DNA of 64,000 nt from an uncultured Lachnospiraceae bacterium (lineage in GTDB: Bacteria; Bacillota; Clostridia; Lachnospirales; Lachnospiraceae). A model generated the notes under the pieces. It saw nothing but the letters and a program-made list of their open reading frames with translations, was not told the origin of the DNA and ran no database searches. Positions 53,613 to 62,239 of this stretch are shown piece by piece (the stretch's first letter is position 1; every line of letters starts with the position of its first letter). The position numbers and the translations under genes are program-made. The DNA lies in contig CAJTOL010000015.1 in NCBI GenBank assembly GCA_910577645.1, positions 13,377 to 77,376 of the forward strand. The letters are read 5' to 3'.

Positions 53613-54401
53613 ATGAAAATTGTTCAATACTTAAAAGGCCTTGGTGAATTCTCTTTTCTATTGCAGCAGCTGGTGAAAAGAGATTTTAAGGTAAAATATA
53701 AGCGTTCTATATTAGGTGTCCTTTGGAGTGTGCTATATCCCTTATTTATGATGGCTATTATGGTAACGGTATTTCAAAATCTATTTCGGATGACAGGAGG
53801 GGAAATAAATTATCCTGTATATATCATTACCGGGCTTGTCTTGTTTAACTTTTTAACCGATGCAACAAACTTGGCATTAGTTTCTGTCATCGGGAGTTTT
53901 AGCCTGATAACCAAAATATATATTCCAAAATATATTTTTCCGCTATCAAAAGTTTTAACTGGCGTTGTTAACTGGTTTTTTCAACTTATTGCATTATATG
54001 GTGTTATCATTGCGACAAAACAACCCATTACTATTTTACATTTCTGGTTGCTTTTTGACGTATTATGCTTATTTCTTTTTACCTTAGGTATGGGATTAAT
54101 CCTTTCTGCTTTAATGGTTTTTTTCAGAGATATGCAATATTTATATAGTCTTATAGTCCTAGCCTGGACATATATGACACCCATTTTTTACGATATTTCT
54201 ATTGTAGGAAAGCAACTGGAACCTCTTTTTAGAGCTAATCCAATGTATCAATATATTACATTTGCAAGAAATATCATTTTATATAATCGAATGCCCACTA
54301 TCCAACAATTTTTATTTATTTTTATTGCCGGTATTACCACTCTTATTGTTGGACTAACATTCTTTAAAAAGGTTCAAGATAAATTTATTTACTATATATA
54401 A
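53613..54401 (+). CDS. ABC polysaccharide permease (Wzm/TagG type)
   Basis: A 262-residue permease from ATG 53613 (GGAG seven bases before); a TTG at 53601 in frame lies inside that ribosome site. Six hydrophobic segments, with the core VKRDFKVKYKRSILGVLWSVL near residue 23 and a KVQDKFIYYI end. It resembles the core of the permeases at 13107 and 14839 more than the one at 33697, but has no extracellular domain. It exports the galactofuranose-containing glycan with the ATPase at 54421. Confidence 0.92.
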   Translation: MKIVQYLKGLGEFSFLLQQLVKRDFKVKYKRSILGVLWSVLYPLFMMAIMVTVFQNLFRMTGGEINYPVYIITGLVLFNFLTDATNLALVSVIGSFSLITKIYIPKYIFPLSKVLTGVVNWFFQLIALYGVIIATKQPITILHFWLLFDVLCLFLFTLGMGLILSALMVFFRDMQYLYSLIVLAWTYMTPIFYDISIVGKQLEPLFRANPMYQYITFARNIILYNRMPTIQQFLFIFIAGITTLIVGLTFFKKVQDKFIYYI

Positions 54402-54420
54402 AGCATTGTGAGGGTAAGAA

Positions 54421-55149
54421 ATGATACAAGTAAGTCATGTATCCATGCGGTTTAATTTAGGAATAGAAAAGATCAATACATTAAAAGAGCGTTTCATAAA
54501 AACTGCAAAACGCGAGATGCCCAAAAATGAATTTTGGGCTTTAAAAGATATTTCTTTTCATATCGAACAAGGAGATGTATTAGGTGTTGTTGGAGCAAAC
54601 GGAGCTGGTAAATCTACGTTATTAAAGGTTGTATCAGGTGTCCTTAAGCCAACTGAAGGTACTGTAAATGTTCAAGGCAAAATTGCACCTATGTTAGAGT
54701 TAGGTGCCGGATTTGACTCCGAATTAACCGCAAGAGAAAATATTTTTTTAAATGGCGCTATTTTAGGATACAAAAAAAAGTTTTTAGAAAGTAAGTACAA
54801 TGAAATCGTAGAGTTTTCTGAATTACAAGATTTTATGGATGTCCCTGTCCGAAACTTTTCCTCAGGTATGTTGGCCCGGTTAGCCTTTTCTATTTCCACC
54901 TTAGTTAACCCGGAAGTTCTTATTGTTGACGAAATTCTATCCGTTGGCGATTTGGCTTTTCAAAAAAAGAGTTATGACAAAATGGAGAAAATGATACACG
55001 GTGGTACAACCGTTTTATTTGTTTCACACGCAGCAGATACCATCCAGAAAATGTGCAACAAAGCTATTTGGCTTGACAAAGGAAAGCTTATTATGTTTGG
55101 AAGCGCGCAAGAAGTGTGTGCGGAATATATTCAACATTATGATAACTGA
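54421..55149 (+). CDS. Polysaccharide ABC exporter ATPase
   Basis: A 242-residue ATPase: Walker A GANGAGKST near residue 60, NFSSGMLARLAFS signature, Walker B VLIVDEILSVGD and an SHAAD switch. There is no C-terminal glycan-binding domain, so export should not depend on a chain-end cap. It follows its permease by 19 bases. It is the fourth exporter ATPase in the window. Confidence 0.93.
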   Translation: MIQVSHVSMRFNLGIEKINTLKERFIKTAKREMPKNEFWALKDISFHIEQGDVLGVVGANGAGKSTLLKVVSGVLKPTEGTVNVQGKIAPMLELGAGFDSELTARENIFLNGAILGYKKKFLESKYNEIVEFSELQDFMDVPVRNFSSGMLARLAFSISTLVNPEVLIVDEILSVGDLAFQKKSYDKMEKMIHGGTTVLFVSHAADTIQKMCNKAIWLDKGKLIMFGSAQEVCAEYIQHYDN

Positions 55150-55201
55150 TAAATTATAATAATATAAATCAAACAAATTCAATGACACGGGAGGACCTAC
55201 T

Positions 55202-57775
55202 TTGTTTGCGATCATCCATAATAAAATATGGTATACAAAATCTAAAGACCTAAAAATTTCTTATAGTGGAGGAAAACGGCTACTGGAAAACACTGGTGAG
55301 CGCGATATTAATATAATCTGTCTACAGCCTCTACGATTTCAAAAAAATTATTTAAATATTTCTTTTAATGGGGAACTGGTAAAAGGTAGTGGCATTGAAT
55401 TACGTCTTTATAACAGGGCACGTTACTTATGGGGGACTGCAGACCTAAATGCATATACTACATTACCCAAAAAAACAGATGGTATGAAATATTTAATCAT
55501 GATAATCCGTCTAAAACCTTATAGTGCGTTTTATTCTTCTGAAATAAAGCTGGAATATTCGGATGTATTAGATGAATGTTTTTTTAACTGTTTGCAAGAG
55601 GACACTTTAATAATCACACCAAGTTATCCCACCGAAGGAAATCGTTACTTTGGCGGTTTTGTGCATTCCCGCGTGAGAGAATATCAACAGCATGGAATTA
55701 AATTTAATTTAGCTTGCATTCATGAATATTCTACAATATCTAAATATACTTTTGAAAACATAGACGTAGTAAAAGGAGATTTTTCATTATTAGATGAAAT
55801 TTTACATCGGAAAGTATACGCCAAACTATTAATTCACTTTTTTGATGAAAAATATTCCAAGGTTTTAGATCGTTTTGATTTAACAAAAACTCAAATTTAT
55901 TTTTGGATACATGGACCAGAAACTTTATATCGAGACTGGAATCACTTTGTAACAGGATACTTTCTTCCTGTTCCCGAAGTTTCTACTTCTCAGGAAGTGA
56001 TATTTAAATCCAAAGACAAAATCATTCAGCATTACAACAATATGCCTAATGTACATTGGGTATTTGTGTCTAATTGGATACGCACACATAGCGAAGCGCT
56101 TATTGGCATTAAGTTTCATCAATATAGCGTTATCCCTAATATTATTGATGAAAATATTTTTAATTACATTCCTAAAGATCCAGAGCAACGAAAAAACATT
56201 TTTTTACTTCGGCGATTTGATAATATAAACAAATATGCGATTGATATAAGCATACGCGCTATTATGGCTTTATCCCGGAAACCTTATTTTAATGATTTAA
56301 ATTTTTATATTTACGGAGAGGGGAATGTATACGATAATTTAATTTTACCAATTAAAGATTTTCCAAATGTCCACTTTATCAAACAGTTTTTAACACATAC
56401 AGAAATATCAAAAATACATAAACAGTATGGCATCGGTCTATTTGCAACACGATATGATGCTCAAGGTGTTTCTATGTGCGAAGCCGCAATGTCTGGTCTT
56501 GTAATTGCAGGAAGTGCGCTTGATGCAATTAAAGAATTCATTCCTGAGAAATACAATACTCTATGTGATGTAGAAGATTATTTAGGACTTGTAAATGTAA
56601 TTGATCGCCTATACCATAACCCTGATGAATTTTTACAAATCTCAAATGGTATGGCTAAAGCAATGCAAGAACATTGCTGTTATGCACAAACTGTCCAAAA
56701 GGAGATTGATTTAATTACTTCCCCACCCACAAAAGTAACCTCTCCTTTTGAACTAAAACCCCCGGTATCCCCTCCTCTATTGACAGTAATTGTCCCATCT
56801 TATAATGTAGAAAAATATATTAGAGGAACTATCCATTCTTTGACGCATCATAAACGATTGCATCAAATGGAAATCATCATTGTTAATGACGGTTCTACAG
56901 ACAATACTGCTGAAATCGCAAAGCAGCTTGCTGATACTTTCTCTATAGATGGCAAATCTTTAATTAGAGTTATTAACAAAGAAAATGGTGGGCATGGTTC
57001 TACTATTAATGTAGGTATTCGTGAAGCACGCGGCAAATATTTGAAAATCGTAGATGGAGATGATATATTAGAATCTGAAGAACTAGAATTACTTATCGAA
57101 AAATTACAAACCGAATCATCCGATGCTCTTTTATGTGATTATTACGATGATGTTATATCTTCGCCCGAACTACAACTTAAACGGTATTATATGTTTATGA
57201 CGCCTGGCTACCAATACCATATGGATGATTTATGTCTACCCATTTACGGATTCCGTGAATTCGGGCCAATATTAGCTACAGGTACTTATAAAACATCAGT
57301 AATGCAAAATGCAGGATTTCTTTTAAGTGAAAAAATGTTTTATGTAGATATGGAATTTAATGCATATGTACTACAAGCTTGCGAAACGGTTTCTTATTAC
57401 CCATTTAATATTTACAGATATCGACAAGGCTCTACAACTCAATCCATATCCGAACAATCTTACAGGAAAAATTATCTGCAGCATGAACAAGTTCTATTCA
57501 ATTTGGTTGATTTTTATGAACATGCACCACTATCTAATCCTAAACGTGACTATATAAAACGAGCTCTTATTCAGCCAATGATTAGTAGCCAATATCACAT
57601 TCTCACTGCATATTTTCATGATCCTGCTAAATTTATAGCATTTGATAAGCATTTAAAAGAACATGATGAAATGTATAGAACCCCCGTGCATAGCTTTGTA
57701 CAAAAATGCAGAAACAACAATGGATTAAGTTTGTACTTGTCAGCAATAAAATGTAAAATCCGTAGTATTTTTTAA
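55202..57775 (+). CDS. Fused GT4-GT2 glycosyltransferase
   Basis: An 857-residue protein with a TTG start eight bases after GGGAGG. Residues 1-115 have no recognised motif. A GT-B family 4-like domain covers about 130-510 (TLIITPSYPTEGNRYFGGF, YFWIHGPETLY, SVIPNIIDENIF, IYGEGNVYDN, ATRYDAQGVSMCEAAMSG). A GT2 domain runs from 527 (LTVIVPSYNVEKYI, NDGSTDNT, ENGGHGSTINVG, VDGDD). The order is the reverse of the GT2-GT4 proteins at 10132 and 31354. It is the last gene of operon F, before a strong terminator, and is probably the main polymer-building enzyme of this glycan. Confidence 0.88.
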   Translation: MFAIIHNKIWYTKSKDLKISYSGGKRLLENTGERDINIICLQPLRFQKNYLNISFNGELVKGSGIELRLYNRARYLWGTADLNAYTTLPKKTDGMKYLIMIIRLKPYSAFYSSEIKLEYSDVLDECFFNCLQEDTLIITPSYPTEGNRYFGGFVHSRVREYQQHGIKFNLACIHEYSTISKYTFENIDVVKGDFSLLDEILHRKVYAKLLIHFFDEKYSKVLDRFDLTKTQIYFWIHGPETLYRDWNHFVTGYFLPVPEVSTSQEVIFKSKDKIIQHYNNMPNVHWVFVSNWIRTHSEALIGIKFHQYSVIPNIIDENIFNYIPKDPEQRKNIFLLRRFDNINKYAIDISIRAIMALSRKPYFNDLNFYIYGEGNVYDNLILPIKDFPNVHFIKQFLTHTEISKIHKQYGIGLFATRYDAQGVSMCEAAMSGLVIAGSALDAIKEFIPEKYNTLCDVEDYLGLVNVIDRLYHNPDEFLQISNGMAKAMQEHCCYAQTVQKEIDLITSPPTKVTSPFELKPPVSPPLLTVIVPSYNVEKYIRGTIHSLTHHKRLHQMEIIIVNDGSTDNTAEIAKQLADTFSIDGKSLIRVINKENGGHGSTINVGIREARGKYLKIVDGDDILESEELELLIEKLQTESSDALLCDYYDDVISSPELQLKRYYMFMTPGYQYHMDDLCLPIYGFREFGPILATGTYKTSVMQNAGFLLSEKMFYVDMEFNAYVLQACETVSYYPFNIYRYRQGSTTQSISEQSYRKNYLQHEQVLFNLVDFYEHAPLSNPKRDYIKRALIQPMISSQYHILTAYFHDPAKFIAFDKHLKEHDEMYRTPVHSFVQKCRNNNGLSLYLSAIKCKIRSIF

Positions 57776-57784
57776 TTTATTATC

Positions 57785-57830
57785 AAAAAGGACTCCTCTA
57801 TATACAGCCTTATAAGGGAGTCCTTTCTTC
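57785..57830. terminator. Bidirectional intrinsic terminator
   Basis: AAAGGACTCC (57787-57796) pairs perfectly with GGAGTCCTTT (57817-57826), flanked by an A-run on the left and a T-rich end on the right. It separates convergent genes at 55202 and 57875. Confidence 0.85.
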
Positions 57831-57874
57831 AATATGTGAAATAAAGACAATTTTAAAAGCAACCATCTGCATCC

Positions 57875-58804
57875 CTATCTCCTAAGATGCCTGCTCTTAT
57901 TTAATTCCTTTCGAGTCTCTTTAAAATAAGATTTCAATCCTTTCTGAAATTCCTTATACATTGCCGCTCTCCCCAAATACAACATTGTTCTATACAGATA
58001 TAACGGCCATATCTGCCATTTCTTCATTTTTAAATAAGTTCGACAATAGTAAATTTCGCTGACAATATTACAGGTATAGGCAAAAGCCTTTACATGCTTT
58101 GTGGACTGACCATGCAAATGCTGAATTACACTTTCCGGAAAATAGACGGTCTTCCATTGGGCCTCTTCCATTTTTATTCCTAAAATTAGTTCTTCCTCAT
58201 ATAAAAACGGATTCTCGTCCAAAGGAGTTACCTCTTTGGCGCAAGCGCTACTTATCATGAAGCAACACCCTAAAACTGCATATACAGAAAAAGTCTCTTT
58301 ATGGTAATCATGTTGGCGGCCCCAATATTTTCTGTTATATTTTGGGAAAAATATATGGAAGCGGGTGCGAAGTAAATATTTTTCCCTAATACCGGTTTTT
58401 CGGCACATACACTCTCTCTGCAGGCTTCCATCCCCTAATATAATTTTCGGTCCTACGATTCCCACATCCGGATGAGACTTTAAATATTGATACAGCTTTC
58501 CGATACTATTGCTCTCATACCTTACATCGGAATTGCTTATCAAAATTGCTTCACAACCATCTTCTAATGCCTGATTGATTCCGATATTATTTCCGGCTGA
58601 ATATCCCCTGTTCTTATCACTTTGTATAAAAATTATATTTTCTTTCTTTAAATAAGGCAACAGCTCCTTGGGCATAGGCTTGCTGGAGGCGTTATCAACC
58701 AGGTAAATACAATAAGATACTCTTTTTTCCGTTTCCTCAATGCTATCTATACACTTTTTTGTATCTTCCCAGCTATTATAATTTAATATTACAATTCCAA
58801 CCAT
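57875..58804 (-). CDS. GT2 family glycosyltransferase (WbbL-like)
   Basis: A 309-residue GT2 enzyme with VGIVILNYNSWEDTKKCIDS at the start, VDNASS near 36, ISNSDVRY near 91 and a FLYEEELILG acidic motif near 193 followed by a conserved His. These are features of WbbL-like rhamnosyl and related transferases. It ends with a strongly basic tail. It is the last gene of the minus operon G and starts four bases after the GT2 at 58809. It should extend the lipid-linked unit begun by the phosphoglycosyltransferase at 60736. Confidence 0.9.
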   Translation of the reverse strand: MVGIVILNYNSWEDTKKCIDSIEETEKRVSYCIYLVDNASSKPMPKELLPYLKKENIIFIQSDKNRGYSAGNNIGINQALEDGCEAILISNSDVRYESNSIGKLYQYLKSHPDVGIVGPKIILGDGSLQRECMCRKTGIREKYLLRTRFHIFFPKYNRKYWGRQHDYHKETFSVYAVLGCCFMISSACAKEVTPLDENPFLYEEELILGIKMEEAQWKTVYFPESVIQHLHGQSTKHVKAFAYTCNIVSEIYYCRTYLKMKKWQIWPLYLYRTMLYLGRAAMYKEFQKGLKSYFKETRKELNKSRHLRR

Positions 58805-58808
58805 ATTC

Positions 58809-59609
58809 TTAGCCTTTTTTATACTTTAAGTACCAAATTAATTTTTGCGGGATCAATCCAACTAACAGAGGACGTATCACATAAGGAAAGGCTCCAGGCA
58901 GCAGCCCCAATGCACCAAAACCTTTCCACCGGATAATCGCCTCGTCAATCCGGTATCGGTAAAGTCTTTTTTTTACCATTGCGTCTGGCGATATATAATA
59001 ACGATATAGTGGAGTCTGAATATTGTACCCCTTATAGCCGCGAGCATATAAACGCATAAAAAGATCGTAGTCCTCTGTTCTCCTGGTTTCTTTAGAAACT
59101 CGATAGTTTTTGACCTTCTCTAATGCCTTTTTCTGAAACATAACCGTTGGATGGATAAATGGAGATATCGAAAGAAAATCCTTTTTCTCTGGTCTCTCTT
59201 TTCGATACATCCTCTGACCATTTATTGTCTGATTACCGTCAAAACATTCCACTAAACTCCCTACAAATGCATAGTCCAAATTTTTATCTAAAAACTCAAC
59301 TAAAATGTTAAGTCTTTCCGGATAACTTATATCATCATCATCCATTCTTGCAATATACTGCCCCTTAGCTATGGAAAGGCAATGGTTCAGGCTATAAGCT
59401 AAATGGCTATTCTTTCTATTTTTAATTATTTTTATTCTGTCATCTTTCTTTTTCCACCTTCTAAGATGCTCTAACGTATCATCCGTAGAACAGTCGTCAC
59501 AGATAATAAATTCCCAGTCTGTAAACGTCTGATCGCATATGGATTGTATCGCTGCATCTACTGTTTTCGCTCCATTATACGTTCCCATTATAACTGAAAC
59601 CTTAGGCAT
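58809..59609 (-). CDS. GT2 family glycosyltransferase
   Basis: A 266-residue GT2 enzyme: KVSVIMGTYNGAKTVDAAI, DDCSTDDT near 36, RMDDDDISYPERL near 88 and TEDYDLFMRL near 185. It resembles WaaE/EpsE-type capsule transferases. There is an eleven-base gap after the GT4 gene. It probably adds one sugar to the undecaprenyl-linked repeat unit of operon G. Donor unknown. Confidence 0.9.
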   Translation of the reverse strand: MPKVSVIMGTYNGAKTVDAAIQSICDQTFTDWEFIICDDCSTDDTLEHLRRWKKKDDRIKIIKNRKNSHLAYSLNHCLSIAKGQYIARMDDDDISYPERLNILVEFLDKNLDYAFVGSLVECFDGNQTINGQRMYRKERPEKKDFLSISPFIHPTVMFQKKALEKVKNYRVSKETRRTEDYDLFMRLYARGYKGYNIQTPLYRYYISPDAMVKKRLYRYRIDEAIIRWKGFGALGLLPGAFPYVIRPLLVGLIPQKLIWYLKYKKG

Positions 59610-59620
59610 ACCTCTTTCTC

Positions 59621-60739
59621 CTACTCAAACTGCTTGTAAATTCTATTCATAATTTTCATTACACTCTTCTTGTCAAACCTCTTTGCTGTTTTTAAATTCT
59701 GCTCTTCTAACCTTTTCCTGTATTCCTCATCTGATAGTACTTTCGATATTACTTTGCAAAAGCCTTCCACATCTGTGGCATCAACCATTATTTCCTCTTG
59801 TTTTATTAAATCTATATTTCCTCTAATCTTACTGCAAACTGCCGCCTTACCGCTTGCCATTGCTTCCAGCAGAGCAAACGGAAGCCCTTCCTGGTAGGAC
59901 GGGAATACAAATAAATCTGCTATTTGATAAATTCGGTAAATATCATTTCTATAACCTAAAAATCGGACGCTGTTCTGGACTTTTAAGTCCTGAGCCAGCT
60001 TTTTCAGATACTCGTCCAACTCTCCATGGCCACAAATCACATAAATAATATTTTCATCGTTTAAAGCTTTTATTGCCTTTATGATGGTTTCGTGGTTTTT
60101 TCTTTTTATCAATTCACCTGCTGACAGGAGAATCTTTTTATCTAATGGGAGCCCCAACTCTTTTTTAATTTCGTTGGCATCATCAAAACCCTTTCCAAAT
60201 TTGCTGCAATCTAACCCTACTCCGGGTATATAATCTACTTTTGCTGCATGAAATTTTCTTTTTGCAATTTTATAGTCTTCTTTGTTTATACAAATCTGCT
60301 GAAAAGTCCAATAAGAAAGCAAATACTCCATGGTATAATAAATCAGCCAATTTTTTAGCGGCGCCCCCTTATAAAAATGAAATCCATGGGCAGTATAAAT
60401 CACATTTTTAATTCGGGCTGAATGTGCTGCTATCCTGGCTAAAGCTCCGCCCATCGGCGTGTGGCAATGGACTAAAGAAAATTTATTTTCCTTCATTAGC
60501 TTTTTTAGCTGACAGTAAGCACTAATATTTTTTATGCTATAAGGACTTCTTACAAAATCCACCTGATGCCTTATAATTCCTGTCCCGTCTAACCTGCTGT
60601 TATCATCTCCATATGAAGGCGTATTATAATTTGCCGCATAATGCACTTCATATCCAAGCTCCTGCAGAAGCTTTACATTATTCATCTCAAACTGCGGAAC
60701 AAATCCGCTGACGGTGGTCACCAGCAGTGCTTTTTTCAC
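59621..60739 (-). CDS. GT4 family glycosyltransferase (EpsD-like)
   Basis: A 372-residue GT-B enzyme. VTTVSGFVPQFEMNNVKLLQ opens the N-terminal domain, with HCHTPMGGALARIAA and TAHGFHFYKGAPL in it. YIPGVGLDCSKF follows, then LLSAGELIKRKNHETII, and the E-x7-E motif PSYQEGLPFALLEAMASG binds the donor. These fit EpsD/CapM-type enzymes that add the second sugar after the priming transferase. It overlaps the phosphoglycosyltransferase stop by four bases, which supports successive action. Confidence 0.92.
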   Translation of the reverse strand: MKKALLVTTVSGFVPQFEMNNVKLLQELGYEVHYAANYNTPSYGDDNSRLDGTGIIRHQVDFVRSPYSIKNISAYCQLKKLMKENKFSLVHCHTPMGGALARIAAHSARIKNVIYTAHGFHFYKGAPLKNWLIYYTMEYLLSYWTFQQICINKEDYKIAKRKFHAAKVDYIPGVGLDCSKFGKGFDDANEIKKELGLPLDKKILLSAGELIKRKNHETIIKAIKALNDENIIYVICGHGELDEYLKKLAQDLKVQNSVRFLGYRNDIYRIYQIADLFVFPSYQEGLPFALLEAMASGKAAVCSKIRGNIDLIKQEEIMVDATDVEGFCKVISKVLSDEEYRKRLEEQNLKTAKRFDKKSVMKIMNRIYKQFE

Positions 60740-62070
60740 GACTGTACTCCTTCTGTACTTTCTTTTAAAAATAGTATTTTAGGCGTCATAAAAATCAATT
60801 TCAAATCTAAAAATACCGAATAATTTCGGATATAAGTTAAATCCAATTTTAGTTTATCATAGGGTGTCGTGTTGTATTTTCCATAAACCTGGGCATATCC
60901 GGTAAGTCCGGCTTTTACTTTCATTCTGCAGGGAAACTCCGGAATCTCTGCGGTAAACTCCTCCACCAGCTCCGGACGCTCTGGCCGGGGGCCTACTAAG
61001 GACATCTCCCCTTTAAAAATATTATAAATCTGAGGCAGCTCGTCTAATCGAGTTCTTCTTAGAAGGCGTCCTATTGGAAGAATTCTGGGATCTCCATTTG
61101 CTGCCAAACGTGGAATTCCATCCTTTTCTGCATTCTGCACCATTGTCCGGAATTTGTAAATCTTAAATGGCTCTCCGTCCTTAGTAAGTCTGGTTTGGGT
61201 GTAAAATACTGGCCCTCTGTCCGTAAGCTTTATACATATTGCGATAATGATAAAAAACGGCAGAGAGACTACAATTCCTATAAAAGAGCCTACAATATCA
61301 ATAAGTCTTTTTACAAAAAGCTGCTCAACTGACAAGCCCATATTCCTGGACAGCAGCAATGGAGAATCAAAAAGTTTTAATTCGTGGGAAGACTTTAATA
61401 AAATATCTGATATCTTCGGCACACTGTAAGAACGGATGGAATTTTGGAAACAGTATTTTAAGATCAGATTCCTCTCATGGGAAGGCATATCTCCAATAAT
61501 TACTCCATCATATTTTTGAATTTCCGGAATTAGTCGTTCTATGCCTCTTCTATAGTTTACCGTCTTTTCAATTACATACTTGTCTTCCCTGGCATTAATT
61601 TTATCCATTAAATGATAATCGGAACGGTCTCCGGTAATTAAAAGCATTTTTCGAGGCGGGAATATTCCACTATAAATCCACTGGAAAGCGGTTGTCCAGA
61701 CTGTTATCAACAGCGCTTCTGCAATTAACAGACCTAGTAATGGCAGCGGAGACATAAATGCCTTATTTAAAGCTGCAATCTGGAGATATGTAATTGCATT
61801 TGTAAAAAATACTGCCAAAATCTGAGAATAAATCAGATTCCCTTTCTTTAAGTATCCTACCTTAAATCCTCCATAAAGCTGCATAAAAAATGCCAGCAAA
61901 ATGGTGTAAATAAAAATCATCAACCAGTTTCCTCTGCGAAAAAAAGGATACAGAGTAACTTTGTTATAATACCCTATCCATAAAAAGCTGTATATAGATA
62001 CCAACAGCAAAAGCTGAACAACACAAAAAAGCATTTTGATTATCCGCTTGTACTTTTCATATTTTTTCAT
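60736..62070 (-). CDS. Polyprenyl glycosylphosphotransferase (WcaJ/RfbP-like)
   Basis: A 444-residue priming enzyme. Four to five N-terminal helices lie within residues 12-135. A middle domain with a Rossmann-like LLITGDRSD (144-152) follows. The catalytic bacterial sugar transferase domain runs from about 254: KRLIDIVGS, a membrane-inserted helix, then KIYKFRTM, TRLDELPQIYNIFKGEMSLVGPRPE and GLTGYAQVYG. It transfers a sugar phosphate from a UDP-sugar to undecaprenyl phosphate, starting a repeat unit. It is the first gene of operon G and has its own promoter region (62071-62195). Confidence 0.94.
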   Translation of the reverse strand: MKKYEKYKRIIKMLFCVVQLLLLVSIYSFLWIGYYNKVTLYPFFRRGNWLMIFIYTILLAFFMQLYGGFKVGYLKKGNLIYSQILAVFFTNAITYLQIAALNKAFMSPLPLLGLLIAEALLITVWTTAFQWIYSGIFPPRKMLLITGDRSDYHLMDKINAREDKYVIEKTVNYRRGIERLIPEIQKYDGVIIGDMPSHERNLILKYCFQNSIRSYSVPKISDILLKSSHELKLFDSPLLLSRNMGLSVEQLFVKRLIDIVGSFIGIVVSLPFFIIIAICIKLTDRGPVFYTQTRLTKDGEPFKIYKFRTMVQNAEKDGIPRLAANGDPRILPIGRLLRRTRLDELPQIYNIFKGEMSLVGPRPERPELVEEFTAEIPEFPCRMKVKAGLTGYAQVYGKYNTTPYDKLKLDLTYIRNYSVFLDLKLIFMTPKILFLKESTEGVQS

Positions 62071-62195
62071 CTTTTCTTCAACTCTTTCAGTTTATACCTT
62101 GCATAAATTCTATTGTAGTATATCACAAAAGGTGGGACAAGTACATTCTTTCGAGCACTGAAAATTTTAGTAATTTTTTAAGAAATTATGAAAAA
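62071..62195 (-). promoter_or_regulatory. Probable promoter of operon G
   Basis: TGATATACT on the minus strand near 62120 matches an extended -10 box (TG-n-TATACT); the -35 box is weak. The same TGATATACT occurs upstream of the gene at 63817 (near 63850), so the two may share regulation. No copy of the 20-nt element is present. Confidence 0.5.
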
Positions 62196-62230
62196 AGCCA
62201 CGAAATGGTATCTTTTCCGTTTCGTGGCTA
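62195..62230 (-). terminator. Intrinsic terminator after the ligase/polymerase-like gene
   Basis: AGCCACGAAA and TTTCGTGGCT pair around a short loop and are followed on the minus strand by TTTTTT. It ends transcription from 63817-62240 before operon G starts. Confidence 0.88.
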
Positions 62231-62239
62231 TATCCTTCT

